Source: JAGNHB01 sp964436005 (GTDB lineage Bacteria > Acidobacteriota > JAAYUB01). From it: a stretch of DNA of 28,677 bases. The stretch covers positions 1 to 28,677 of the forward strand of contig CAYTBK010000045.1 in assembly GCA_964436005.1 (NCBI GenBank), written 5' to 3'. The notes under the pieces are model-generated. The model made no database searches and was not told the DNA's origin. It was given only the letters and a program-made list of their open reading frames with translations. Below are positions 7,048-14,555 of the stretch, one piece after another. The translations under genes and the position numbers were made by a program. Numbering within the stretch: the stretch's first letter is position 1; each line of letters begins with the position of its first letter.

Positions 7048-7224
7048 ATGAGCACCGATTGGCGACTGATCCTGGAACTGGGCCTGACGGCCGCCCTGGC
7101 GTACTTCAAGTCGCTGGGCAAGCCGCTCGAAGAGATCACCTACGAAGACCTGAAGAACTTCCGCTCCTTCGACCAGGCCCTGGCCGAAGCGGCGGCGGAA
7201 GCGAAGACGAACGGCGGAAACTGA
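7048..7224 (+). CDS. 58-residue hypothetical protein
   Basis: A short frame starting with ATG at 7048, with GAGGAGGA at 7036-7043. The product begins MSTDWRLILELGLTAALAYF, a moderately hydrophobic helix, followed by a charged helical part ending in KTNGGN. It follows the lipoprotein by 12 bases and is probably co-translated. The codon bias matches the phage genes, so I consider it real. The first 20 residues could be a membrane-associated helix, which would fit a role with the lipoprotein. I recognise no family. Confidence 0.6.
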   Translation: MSTDWRLILELGLTAALAYFKSLGKPLEEITYEDLKNFRSFDQALAEAAAEAKTNGGN

Positions 7225-7235
7225 TCGGCGGAGCC

Positions 7236-7260
7236 CCCCCGTTCCCGTGCGGAACGGGGG
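7236..7260 (+). terminator. perfect 10-bp stem-loop before the portal gene
   Basis: CCCCCGTTCC (7236-7245) pairs perfectly with GGAACGGGGG (7251-7260) around a 5-base loop. No T-run follows, so it is not a classical terminator. It lies 18 bases before the portal start and may protect or process the mRNA, or reduce readthrough. Confidence 0.5.
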
Positions 7261-7278
7261 CCTTACGAGGAGCGAGAG

Positions 7279-10200
7279 ATGGGATTCCAGTCCATTGCGA
7301 GCCGGGTGCGCGGCGTCATCGACGGCGCCGTCTCCGGCTGGACCACAGGGAGAATCGAGAAGGGGCGGGCGCCCGTCGTCGGCGACCCCTTCACCGACCG
7401 GTCGCGGGCGGCCAGTCCCCTGGACTGGTGGGGCCTCCTGGAGGACCCGGACATCGTCCTGCGCAAGATGGGACTGGACCTGTCGGTCTACCGGGAGATC
7501 CTCACGGACGCCCACGCGGCGAGCTGCGTGCAGAGCCGGGAGGCCGGGGTGGTGTGCGGGGAATGGCGGGTGGAGCCGCGCGACGGCGAGAGCCTGTCGG
7601 TCCAGGCGGCCGACGCCTGCCGGGACATCCTGGACTCCCTGGACATGGACCGGATCCTGCGCGAGATGGAGGAGGCCGTGTTGTTCGGCATCGCGCCCCT
7701 GGAACTGAAGTGGATGCGAGACGGCGCCCTCTGGTACGCCGAAGACCTGGTGGGCCGCCCGCCCGAGTGGTTCAAATTCGACACGGCGAACCGGCTGCGG
7801 TTCCTGAGCCGGAAGAACGCCTGGGAAGGGGAGGAGCTGCCGCCGTACTCCGTCCTGCTGGCGCAGCACCGGGCGACGTACCGGAACCCCTACGGGGAGC
7901 GGGTGCTGTCGTCCTGCTTCTGGCCGTGCGCCTTCAAGCGGGGCGGCATGAAGTTCTGGGCGGAGTTCACGGAGAAGTACGGGATGCCCTGGGCGGTGGG
8001 GAAGGTCCCGCCGATGACGGAGAGCCGGGAGCGGCAGGCGCTGCTGGACACGCTGACGTCCATGGTCCGGTCCACGGTCGCCGTCATTTCCGACGGCCAG
8101 GCGGTGGAGCTGGTGACGGACGCGTCGCGGTCCGCTTCCGCCGACGTCTATTCGCGGCTGGTGGAAACCTGCAACGCGGAGATGAGCAAGGCGATCCTGA
8201 GCCAGACGCTCACGACGGAGATCGGCCAGACGGGCGGCGCCTACGCCGCTTCCCAGACGCACCAGGAGGTGCGGTCGGAAGTGATCGAGGCCGACAAGCG
8301 GATGATCCGGGCCACCATGCACCGGCTGTTCCAGTGGTTCGTGGATTTGAACTGGCCCGGCGCGGGCCGGCCCGAGTTCGTCTTCTTCGAGGAGGCGGAC
8401 CCGCGCAAGGACATCGCCGAGCGCAACGAGATTTTGCAGCGGTCGGAACCGAAGCTCAAGTTCACCCGGCAGTATTACATGAACACCTTCAACCTGGAGG
8501 AAAGCGATTTCGACCTGGTGGAACCGGCCCCGCCGGCCTTGCCGCCGGGGGACCAGCCGGGAGGGGAACCGTTTCCGGACGGCGATCCGCCGGCGCAGGA
8601 TCCGGACGACGCGGCCGGGCCTCCGCCCGACGGCGACGAGGGCCGGGAACCCGAAGAGCCGGCTGCCGGCGGGGACGCCGAGTTCTCCGAGCGGGATTTC
8701 CTGCCCACCCCGGAGACCCTGGCGGAGGAAGGCGCGGCGAAGGCCGAAAGCGCCCTGGCGGGCGTCCGCCGCACCGTGGAGGGCCTGCTGGAAGACACGG
8801 AGGATTACGAGGCATTCGTCGACGAACTGTACCGCTCGTATGGTTCCCTGGACGTGACCGGATTGGCCCAGGGCCTGCAGTCGGGCATCTTCCAGGCGGA
8901 ACTGGCCGGAAGGCTGTCGGCGGGCCGCCGGACCCGGGCGGAGTTCGCCGACCAGTCGCTGAAACTGAGCTTCGGCCTGACCCCGGAAGACGCGCTGCGA
9001 TACTTCCGGGCCAAGGGGTACCGGGTCACGGGGAACTGGCGGGAGATGTGGCGGGAAGCCCACGCCAAGGCGTTCACGGTGGCGCACTGCGCCCGGATGG
9101 ACGTCCTGGCCGACATCCGGGCCGCCGTGGACGACGCGCTGGCCAACGGGACGACGTTCGCGGATTTCCGGAAGAGCCTGACGCCCATCCTGCAACGGAA
9201 GGGCTGGTGGGGTCCGCTGCCGGACGACGACCGGCGGCGGCGGGAGAACGAGGCGGGCGGCGCCCTGCTGGACCCGGACGTCGAGCGGGAGGGGAGCGCG
9301 GCGATGTACATGGCCGGCTCGCCGGCAAGGCTGCGGACCATCTACGACACCAACCTCTCCACCGCCTACGCCGCGGGGCGCTACAAGCAGGCCATGGAGA
9401 ACAAGGCCTCCGCGCCCCTGTGGCAGTACCACACGGTGGGCGACGAACGGGTGCGGGAGCAGCACGCCGTCCTCGACGGCAAGGTGTTCTCCGCCGACGA
9501 TCCCTTCTGGGACACGATGTACCCGCCCTCGGGCTGGGGCTGCCGCTGCTGGGTGACGCCGCTCACCGGCGCCCAGGTGAAGGAGATGGGCCTGGAAGTG
9601 GAGTCCGGGACGCAGGCCGGCCCGGACGGGAAAGCGGAACTGCTGCCCGAGTACCAGGGCCTGGCGTCCCCGGAATTCGCCTACAACCCGGGGAAAGCCG
9701 CCTGGCGGGGCATCGCCCCGGAGTATGACGACGACCCGGAACGCTGGGTCCCCGTTGGTCCCGGCGGCCTGGCGCCGCGGAGCCTCGCCGACACCCCTCC
9801 CGAGCTGATCCGGGAAGTCCGGGCGGAAGAGCTGACGAAATCGGCGGGGAAGTCGGACGCCGACCTGGTGAACGAGTTCCTGGGCGAGTTCGGCGCGCGG
9901 ATCGGCCGGCCGGCCGTCTGGACCGACCCGGTGGGGAACGTGCAGACCATTTCGGAGGACATGTTCATCGACCGGAAGAAGACGGCCCGGGCGGTGGCGG
10001 GGGAGGTCGTGTACAAGGTTCGGAAGGAAGGCCGGGACCAGTACCTGAAGCTGCTGGCCGAGACGCTCAAGGACCCCCTGGAGATCAAGCTGTACGACGG
10101 CGTGAAGCACCGGGGCGCGGCGGGATCGTTCCCCGCTCCGTTCCTGAAGTACATGAAGGCGTTCCGGGTCGTCGGCGCCGACGGGTCGGTGAAAACCGGG

Positions 10201-10314
10201 TACGCCTCGTTTTTCTGGGACGGCAAACAGTGGACGGGGGAAACGGTTTTCATGCCGGAAAGGGACGGCTACTGGCAGGAACAGGCGGGTGTGCTGGTGT
10301 ACCGGAAGAAGTGA
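7279..10314 (+). CDS. portal (DUF935) - MuF head protein - PBECR2 fusion
   Basis: A single 1011-residue chain joins three proteins. Residues about 30-410 are a DUF935/Mu gp29 portal (PYGERVLSSCFWPCAFKRGG at 204-223, MKFWAEFTEKYGMPW, then LTTEIGQTGG). Residues about 415-465 are a Pro/Gly/Asp-rich linker. Residues about 555-765 are a MuF (Mu gp30) head morphogenesis domain with TNLSTAYAAGRY (691-702), QHAVLDGKV and GWGCRCW (752-758). Residues about 875-1011 match the PBECR2 domain (Barnase-EndoU-ColicinE5/RelE-like fold) found at the end of MuF proteins: DQYLKLLAETLKDPLEI, FFWDGKQWTGETVFMP and GVLVYRK. In Mu, portal and MuF are separate genes. The portal would form the DNA entry ring and MuF a few ejected or internal copies. 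ATG 7279 has GAGGAGCGAGAG upstream. Confidence 0.88.
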   Translation: MGFQSIASRVRGVIDGAVSGWTTGRIEKGRAPVVGDPFTDRSRAASPLDWWGLLEDPDIVLRKMGLDLSVYREILTDAHAASCVQSREAGVVCGEWRVEPRDGESLSVQAADACRDILDSLDMDRILREMEEAVLFGIAPLELKWMRDGALWYAEDLVGRPPEWFKFDTANRLRFLSRKNAWEGEELPPYSVLLAQHRATYRNPYGERVLSSCFWPCAFKRGGMKFWAEFTEKYGMPWAVGKVPPMTESRERQALLDTLTSMVRSTVAVISDGQAVELVTDASRSASADVYSRLVETCNAEMSKAILSQTLTTEIGQTGGAYAASQTHQEVRSEVIEADKRMIRATMHRLFQWFVDLNWPGAGRPEFVFFEEADPRKDIAERNEILQRSEPKLKFTRQYYMNTFNLEESDFDLVEPAPPALPPGDQPGGEPFPDGDPPAQDPDDAAGPPPDGDEGREPEEPAAGGDAEFSERDFLPTPETLAEEGAAKAESALAGVRRTVEGLLEDTEDYEAFVDELYRSYGSLDVTGLAQGLQSGIFQAELAGRLSAGRRTRAEFADQSLKLSFGLTPEDALRYFRAKGYRVTGNWREMWREAHAKAFTVAHCARMDVLADIRAAVDDALANGTTFADFRKSLTPILQRKGWWGPLPDDDRRRRENEAGGALLDPDVEREGSAAMYMAGSPARLRTIYDTNLSTAYAAGRYKQAMENKASAPLWQYHTVGDERVREQHAVLDGKVFSADDPFWDTMYPPSGWGCRCWVTPLTGAQVKEMGLEVESGTQAGPDGKAELLPEYQGLASPEFAYNPGKAAWRGIAPEYDDDPERWVPVGPGGLAPRSLADTPPELIREVRAEELTKSAGKSDADLVNEFLGEFGARIGRPAVWTDPVGNVQTISEDMFIDRKKTARAVAGEVVYKVRKEGRDQYLKLLAETLKDPLEIKLYDGVKHRGAAGSFPAPFLKYMKAFRVVGADGSVKTGYASFFWDGKQWTGETVFMPERDGYWQEQAGVLVYRKK

Positions 10315-10329
10315 GACTGTCCGTTCCCG

Positions 10330-10352
10330 CGCCGCCCGCGCGCCGGGCGGCG
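10330..10352 (+). terminator. 9-bp GC stem-loop after the portal gene
   Basis: CGCCGCCCG (10330-10338) pairs perfectly with CGGGCGGCG (10344-10352) around a 5-base loop, 16 bases after the portal-MuF stop. No T-run follows. It may be a weak terminator or an mRNA end-protecting hairpin in the 270-base gap before the protease gene. Confidence 0.4.
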
Positions 10353-10419
10353 GGGCCACCGCCTGAGTGGGCGTCCCCGGGCGGCCAGGTCACCCAGACG
10401 GTGTTTCGGACAAGACGAT

Positions 10420-10425
10420 TATAAC
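10420..10425 (+). promoter_or_regulatory. possible internal -10 element before the protease/capsid genes
   Basis: TATAAC at 10420-10425 lies in a short AT-rich patch in an otherwise very GC-rich gap, downstream of the stem-loop at 10330-10352. I could not find a convincing -35 at the right spacing, so this is only a candidate start for extra transcription of the protease-scaffold-capsid genes. Confidence 0.2.
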
Positions 10426-10444
10426 GCGAAATCGGGAGATGGGA

Positions 10445-10597
10445 ATGACAAAAATGGAAAACGGGATTAAACGGCTTCTGCGGGGCCTCGCGTTCCGGGG
10501 GGCACTCCGGGCGGGGGGCGGAGTTTTCGTGGCGTTTCGTGGCAGGTTCCGGCCGAAATCCGGGCCTTCGGCGGGGAGGGCGACATGGGAAAAGTGA
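10445..10597 (+). CDS. possible 50-residue basic protein
   Basis: A short frame in the gap between portal and protease, starting MTKMENGIKRLLRGLAFRG, with GGGAGATGGG just upstream. It overlaps the first 13 bases of the protease gene. The product is strongly basic with many Arg and Gly and has no recognised motif. The Arg/Gly richness could simply reflect GC-rich non-coding sequence. The AT-rich start region and the ribosome binding site speak weakly for a real gene. Low confidence. Confidence 0.25.
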   Translation: MTKMENGIKRLLRGLAFRGALRAGGGVFVAFRGRFRPKSGPSAGRATWEK

Positions 10598-11754
10598 TCG
10601 AGCTGTTCAAGGCCGGCAAATATCCCCAGGGCAATTACACGGAAAAGGACCTGGACGAGATCGTGCAGACCTACTCCCCCGCCCTGCACGAAGCGCCCAT
10701 GGTCGTCGGCCACCCGAAGAAGGCCGCCCCGGCGTGGGGCTGGGTCGAACGGGTGTTCCGCCGCGGCGGCTTGCTGCTGGGGGAGGTGAAGCAGGTCCAG
10801 CCGGAATTCGCGGAGTGGGTGAAACGCGGGCTGTACAAGAAGCGGTCCATCACCCTGGACCGGAGCATCGTGCCCGGCAAGCTGTACCTGAAGAACGTCG
10901 GCTGGCTGGGGGCCTTCTCCCCGCAGGTGAAGGGCCTGGCGGACGTGGAATTCGGCTCGTCGTCGGAGGACGTCGTGGTGGAATTCGCCGACGAAGCGGC
11001 GCCGGGGCTGACCGGCCTGGCCGGAATCCCCCAGGAAGAGTTGCTGGCCCGGGCGGAACGGCCCGGGACCGAGGGCGGTCCCATCGACCTGGCCGCGCAC
11101 CTGGCGGTCGCGGGGCAGACCTTCACCCGGGCCGAACTGATGCGGGTCGCGGCGAAGGCGCTGGCCGACGCCGGGTTCCGGACGTCCGAGGAGATGCTGG
11201 CGGAGATCGTCGGAAATCAGAACGATGTGTTCAAGGAGGACAAAGACATGAGCGAAGGAACGAACAACCAGGCCGCCCCGGCCGATCCGGCGGCTCCGGC
11301 CGCCCAGACCGCCCCGCCCCCCGCCCCCGAGCAGGCGGAGTTCGCCGAGAAGGTGAAGACCGTGGAGGCGGAGAACGCCAGGCTGAAGCGGCAGCTCCGG
11401 CTGGCGGAGATCAAGACCCGCCTGGAAGCCCTCCAGGCGGCCGGCAAGGTGACGCCGGGGATGCGGAAGGGGCTGGCGGAGTTCATGGCCGACCTGGAAG
11501 GCGAGACGGTGGTGGAGTTCGCCGAGGGCGTCAAGGAGACCACCGAGGGCTTCATGTGGAAGTTCCTCGAATCCATCCCGAAGGTCGTGGAGTTCGGCGA
11601 GCCGGGTCTGGCGGACAAGGCGGCCGACAGCGAACCGCTGCCCGCCGAGTACGAAGGCGCCGACCCGGGCAAGGCGAACCTGTACCGGAAGGCCAAGGCG
11701 TACGCCAAGGAGCACCAGTGCGACTTCCGCACCGCCCTCGACGCCGTGAAGTGA
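10585..11754 (+). CDS. Mu I-like prohead protease with C-terminal scaffold domain
   Basis: A 389-residue protein. The N-terminal part (about 1-150) matches the Mu I-type head maturation protease: HEAPMVVGHPKK carries the likely catalytic His and LYKKRSITLD the likely catalytic Ser, followed by LKNVGWLGAFSPQVKGL. The C-terminal third after about residue 221 is Ala/Pro- and Glu-rich, then a long helical segment (VKTVEAENARLKRQLRLAE), as expected of a scaffold. As in Mu, where Z is the 3' part of I, the scaffold seems also to be made alone from an internal start. The protease would cleave the scaffold after prohead assembly. It precedes the major capsid gene by 28 bases. Confidence 0.85.
   Translation: MGKVIELFKAGKYPQGNYTEKDLDEIVQTYSPALHEAPMVVGHPKKAAPAWGWVERVFRRGGLLLGEVKQVQPEFAEWVKRGLYKKRSITLDRSIVPGKLYLKNVGWLGAFSPQVKGLADVEFGSSSEDVVVEFADEAAPGLTGLAGIPQEELLARAERPGTEGGPIDLAAHLAVAGQTFTRAELMRVAAKALADAGFRTSEEMLAEIVGNQNDVFKEDKDMSEGTNNQAAPADPAAPAAQTAPPPAPEQAEFAEKVKTVEAENARLKRQLRLAEIKTRLEALQAAGKVTPGMRKGLAEFMADLEGETVVEFAEGVKETTEGFMWKFLESIPKVVEFGEPGLADKAADSEPLPAEYEGADPGKANLYRKAKAYAKEHQCDFRTALDAVK
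11232..11754 (+). CDS. scaffold protein from internal start (Mu Z-like); RBS at 11232-11239
   Basis: Inside the protease gene and in the same frame, ATG 11248 (codon 222) is preceded by AAGGAGG at 11233-11239, with 8 bases between: one of the best ribosome binding sites in the window, in an AT-richer spot. The product (coding part 11248-11754, 168 residues) starts MSEGTNNQAAPADP, then an Ala/Pro-rich stretch, a coiled-coil (VEAENARLKRQLRLAEIK) and a C-terminal helical part ending in DAVK. This is the composition of scaffolds that guide capsid assembly and are then cleaved. Nested scaffold genes of this type are known for Mu I/Z and lambda C/Nu3. The entry range includes the ribosome binding site. 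Confidence 0.75.
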
Positions 11755-11782
11755 TTGAAGGAAACGAAACAAGGAGGAAACC

Positions 11783-12706
11783 ATGTCTGACAGAATGAGC
11801 AAGCTGCGGATCGTCGACCCCGTGTTGACGGAACTGGCCCGGGGATACAGCAACGCGGCCCTGGTGGCCGAGGCCCTGTTCCCGGTAGCGCCGGTGCCGA
11901 AGGAAGCCGGCATCATCCCCCAGTGGGAGAAGGAGGCCTTCAAGATCTACAACACGGAGCGGGCCATCCGCGGGAACACCAACGTGATCCGGCCGGAAGA
12001 CAAGGGCACGGTCGCGTTCGTGCTGAAGGAGCACGACCTGGCCTACCCGGTGGACTACCGCGAAGGCCAGGAAGACGAGATGAACCTCGAACAGCACGCC
12101 GCCTTCGTGGCCCAGGAAGGGGTCCTGCTCCGCCTGGAGAAGCTGGCCGCCGACCTGGCCACCAACGCCGACAACTACCCCTCCGGGAGCAAGAGCACCC
12201 TGTCGGGGACGAGCAAGTTCTCCGACTCCGACGGCGTGGACCCGGCCATCACCATCGACATCGGCAAGGAGGCCATCCGCGGGAAGATCGGCAAGCGCCC
12301 CAACGTGATGGTCATCGGCCCGGCCACCTACAACGCCCTCAAGTTCCACGAGAAGATCCTGGCCCGGATCCAGTACAGCATGAAGGGCATCGTGGGCCTG
12401 GACATCCTGTCCGAAATCTTCGACATCCCGAAGATCGTGGTCGGGGAGGCCATCTACTCCTCCGACAGCGGCGTCTTCGCCGACGTGTGGGGCGACTTCG
12501 CCGTGCTGGCCTACGTGCCCGGCGGGAACGCCCCCCGCACGGTGTACGAGCCGTCCTTCGGCTACACCCTGCGCAAGCAGGGGCAGCCGACGGTGGACAC
12601 CTACTTCTCCGCGGACGGGAAGCAGAAGTTCTACCGTTACACCGACATCGCCCTGCCCAAGATCGTCGGCGCCGACGCCGGCTACCTGTTCAGCGACTGC
12701 GCGTGA
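11783..12706 (+). CDS. major capsid protein
   Basis: A 307-residue protein with AAGGAGG at 11771-11777, six bases before the ATG. Its position directly after protease/scaffold and before a DUF2190 decoration protein identifies it as the major head protein. It shows features of one group of HK97-fold capsid proteins: an N-terminal helical part (VDPVLTELARGYSNAALVAE), FPVAPVPKEAGIIPQWEKE, then a domain with ITIDIGKEAIRGKIGKRPNVMVIGP and the C-terminal FGYTLRKQG block. It is not a close match to Mu T as I remember it, so the head may have exchanged its capsid gene. It is rich in Asp/Glu/Lys as usual for capsids. No signal or membrane segment. Confidence 0.85.
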   Translation: MSDRMSKLRIVDPVLTELARGYSNAALVAEALFPVAPVPKEAGIIPQWEKEAFKIYNTERAIRGNTNVIRPEDKGTVAFVLKEHDLAYPVDYREGQEDEMNLEQHAAFVAQEGVLLRLEKLAADLATNADNYPSGSKSTLSGTSKFSDSDGVDPAITIDIGKEAIRGKIGKRPNVMVIGPATYNALKFHEKILARIQYSMKGIVGLDILSEIFDIPKIVVGEAIYSSDSGVFADVWGDFAVLAYVPGGNAPRTVYEPSFGYTLRKQGQPTVDTYFSADGKQKFYRYTDIALPKIVGADAGYLFSDCA

Positions 12707-12713
12707 GGCTGAC

Positions 12714-12941
12714 ATGGAACGGGACTACCTGATCGTCGGAACCGACCTGAACCTGGACGGGACACTGCACCGGGAGGGGGCGGTGGTGCGGCTGGAAACG
12801 CGCCTGGGCGACCAGTTCCCCGCCATCCTGCGACCGGTCGCCCCGCCCGCCGGGACGGGTCCCGTTCCCGGCCCCGACCCGGCCACCACCGCTCCGCCGG
12901 CCCCGGCCGCGGAGACGACGACAAAACGGAGGAAAAGATGA
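12714..12941 (+). CDS. small head-cluster protein with KRRK tail
   Basis: A 75-residue protein. The N-terminal 40 residues (YLIVGTDLNLDGTLHREGAVVRLET) look like a small beta domain of the kind found in short proteins near capsid genes. The remainder is Pro/Ala/Gly-rich and ends in TTTKRRKR. The last codons (AAACGGAGGAAAAG) contain the ribosome binding site of the next gene, whose ATG overlaps the stop (ATGA). The function is unknown; a minor head or head-tail joining role is possible. Confidence 0.6.
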   Translation: MERDYLIVGTDLNLDGTLHREGAVVRLETRLGDQFPAILRPVAPPAGTGPVPGPDPATTAPPAPAAETTTKRRKR

Positions 12942-13357
12942 AGACTGAAAATATCCTGGGCAGCCAGAACATCCAGGCTGCCGCGAACCTGACCGCCAGC
13001 CGCTTCGTGGGCTTCGACGGAAACGCCTGCGGGGCCAACGCCAAGGCCCTGGGCGTGGTCCTGGCGGACACGGACTCCGGGAACATGGCGCCGCTGGCCA
13101 TCAGCGGCATCGTCCTGGTCAAGTCCGGCGGGGCCGTCTCCGTCGGCGGGGCCGTGACGTCCGACGCCACCGGCCGGGCCGTGGCGGCCGCCGCCCTGGC
13201 CGCGACCGTCGCCAGCGGGGCCACGTCCGTCACGTCCACCGCCGCCAACGGGGCCATCGTGGCCCTGGCCGGCGCGACGCCGCCGGTGGCCGTCAACGGC
13301 TACGCGCTGGACGAGGCCACGGACGCCGACCAGTTCATCCGCGTCCTGCTGGCCTGA
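12938..13357 (+). CDS. capsid decoration protein, DUF2190
   Basis: A 139-residue protein rich in Ala, Gly, Val, Thr and Ser, with the repeated pattern of DUF2190 proteins: ASRFVGFDGNACGANAKALG, LAISGIVLVKSGGAVSVGGAV, TSDATGRAV and a C-terminal GYALDEATDADQFIRVLLA. DUF2190 proteins are small beta-rich proteins that stabilise the capsid surface. The start overlaps the upstream stop, so expression is coupled. The location directly after the capsid gene agrees with a high-copy structural role. Confidence 0.87.
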   Translation: MKTENILGSQNIQAAANLTASRFVGFDGNACGANAKALGVVLADTDSGNMAPLAISGIVLVKSGGAVSVGGAVTSDATGRAVAAAALAATVASGATSVTSTAANGAIVALAGATPPVAVNGYALDEATDADQFIRVLLA

Positions 13358-13396
13358 GCCGCAATCGCCCGAGCCGGGGCGCATCGTGCAACCTCC

Positions 13397-13423
13397 CCCG
13401 GACCCGCCGGCTCGCGGGCCGGG
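13397..13423 (+). terminator. 10-bp GC stem-loop after the decoration gene
   Basis: CCCGG (13397-13401), a bulged A, and CCCGC (13403-13407) pair with GCGGG (13414-13418) and CCGGG (13419-13423) around a 6-base loop. ATCTTT follows, giving a weak T-tract. It lies in the 81-base gap after the DUF2190 gene and could be a partial terminator that lowers expression of the genes behind it. Confidence 0.45.
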
Positions 13424-13438
13424 ATCTTTGGAGTTCTT

Positions 13439-14074
13439 ATGGGCGCGACCATCAAAGTGCAGGTATCCGGACTGCCGGAAGTCAAGCAGGCCCTGGCCGA
13501 CGCGGCGGCCCGCGTGACCGGCCGGGACGCCATGCGGGTCGTGGCCGGGGCCATGCTGACGAAGACCCTGCAGCGGTTCAAGGAAGGCAAGGCGCCCGAC
13601 GGGACGCCCTGGGCGCCCACGAGCCGGGGCGGCACCGTCCTGGTGGACAACGGCATGCGCGGGGGGCTGCTGGGAAGCATCACCTCGGATTACAACGAGA
13701 AGGAAGCCATCGTCGGGACGGACAAGGAATACGCCAAAATCCACCAGTTCGGGGGGGACATCCTGCCCAGGCCCGGAAAGGCCCTGGCCATCCCCGTATC
13801 GGCGCAGGCCCTGAAACAGTCGCGGCTCGGGCTGGGGCCGACCGAGGCGTTCGCGGAAGGCGCCCTGTCCATCGTCTGGCCCAAGGGGAAGAAGGGCGGC
13901 TGGCTGGTGGAGACGAAGAAGGGCAGCAAGAAACAGGGGATCGGCGCCAAGACGATCTTCCACTACCGCCTGGTGGGCAAGGTGCACATGCCGGCCCGGC
14001 CCTTCCTGGGGATCGGGGAGGGCGACAAGCAGGAGATCGTCCGCCGCCTGGCGGAGTTCCGGGCGCAGGCCTGA
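13439..14074 (+). CDS. virion morphogenesis protein (Mu gpG-like)
   Basis: A 211-residue protein. The N-terminus (MGATIKVQVSGLPEVKQAL) and the blocks TPWAPTS, GGLLGSITSDYNEKEAIVGT, DKEYAKIHQFGG and MPARPFLGIGE are characteristic of the phage virion morphogenesis family (Mu gpG and P2 gpS type), which acts in tail completion or head-tail joining. It is longer than many members because of an insertion between HQFGG and MPARP (about residues 110-185) containing WPKGKKGGWLVETKKGSKK; I do not know its role. GGAG at 13430-13433 is the ribosome binding site. Confidence 0.85.
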   Translation: MGATIKVQVSGLPEVKQALADAAARVTGRDAMRVVAGAMLTKTLQRFKEGKAPDGTPWAPTSRGGTVLVDNGMRGGLLGSITSDYNEKEAIVGTDKEYAKIHQFGGDILPRPGKALAIPVSAQALKQSRLGLGPTEAFAEGALSIVWPKGKKGGWLVETKKGSKKQGIGAKTIFHYRLVGKVHMPARPFLGIGEGDKQEIVRRLAEFRAQA

Positions 14075-14078
14075 GAAA

Positions 14079-14104
14079 TGAAACGCGCCGCCCCGGCCGT
14101 TTCA
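14079..14104 (+). terminator. bulged stem-loop after the gpG-like gene
   Basis: TGAAACG (14079-14085), a bulged C, and GCCG (14087-14090) pair with CGGC (14094-14097) and CGTTTCA (14098-14104) around a CCC loop. It starts 4 bases after the stop at 14074. Three T lie in the distal arm but no T-run follows. Confidence 0.4.
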
Positions 14105-14125
14105 AATGTTGAGAGGTGAAGTGAA

Positions 14126-14554
14126 ATGCCGTACTGCACGAACGAAGACATCAAGATGCACCTGCTGTCCACCGACCTGGTGAATCTCACGGACGACGCC
14201 GGGACGGGGGAGGTCGACGACGACGTGGTCGCCGAAGCCATCGGCGACGCGGACGCCCTCATCGACTCCCACCTCCGGGGCGCCTATTCGGTGCCGCTGG
14301 ATCCCGTGCCGCGGATCATCCGGAAAATCTCCGTCACCCTGGCCGTCTGCGAGCTGTACGACCGGCACAAGGGGGTGCTGGTCCCCGAGCCGGTGCAGAA
14401 AAGCCGGGAAACCATGCTGGCGCTGCTGCAGAGCCTGGCCAAGGGGGAGATCCTGCTGGACTCCTCGGCGGCCCCGCGGTCCCCGCTGAAGGTGCTGACG
14501 GACGCCGACGAGCGGGACAAGCTGTTCGGCCGGGACACCCTGGAGGCGTACTGA
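14126..14554 (+). CDS. head-tail connector, DUF1320 (Mu gp36-like)
   Basis: A 142-residue protein starting MPYCTNEDIKMHL, with the typical DUF1320 blocks AIGDADALIDSHLRGAYSVPL and VCELYDRHKG, and a C-terminal part near the end with DERDKLFGRDTLEAY. This family, represented by Mu gp36 and structurally similar to head-completion proteins, forms a ring under the portal. The gene sits between the gpG-like and the gp37-like gene as in Mu-type clusters. GAGAGGTGAAG lies upstream of the ATG. The length is normal. Confidence 0.87.
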   Translation: MPYCTNEDIKMHLLSTDLVNLTDDAGTGEVDDDVVAEAIGDADALIDSHLRGAYSVPLDPVPRIIRKISVTLAVCELYDRHKGVLVPEPVQKSRETMLALLQSLAKGEILLDSSAAPRSPLKVLTDADERDKLFGRDTLEAY

Positions 14555-14555
14555 G

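Noticed and set aside
6619..10359. A 1246-residue minus-strand frame opposite the portal fusion
   Set aside because: Arg/His/Pro/Leu-rich shadow frame caused by strong third-position GC on the other strand. No family motif and no ribosome binding site.
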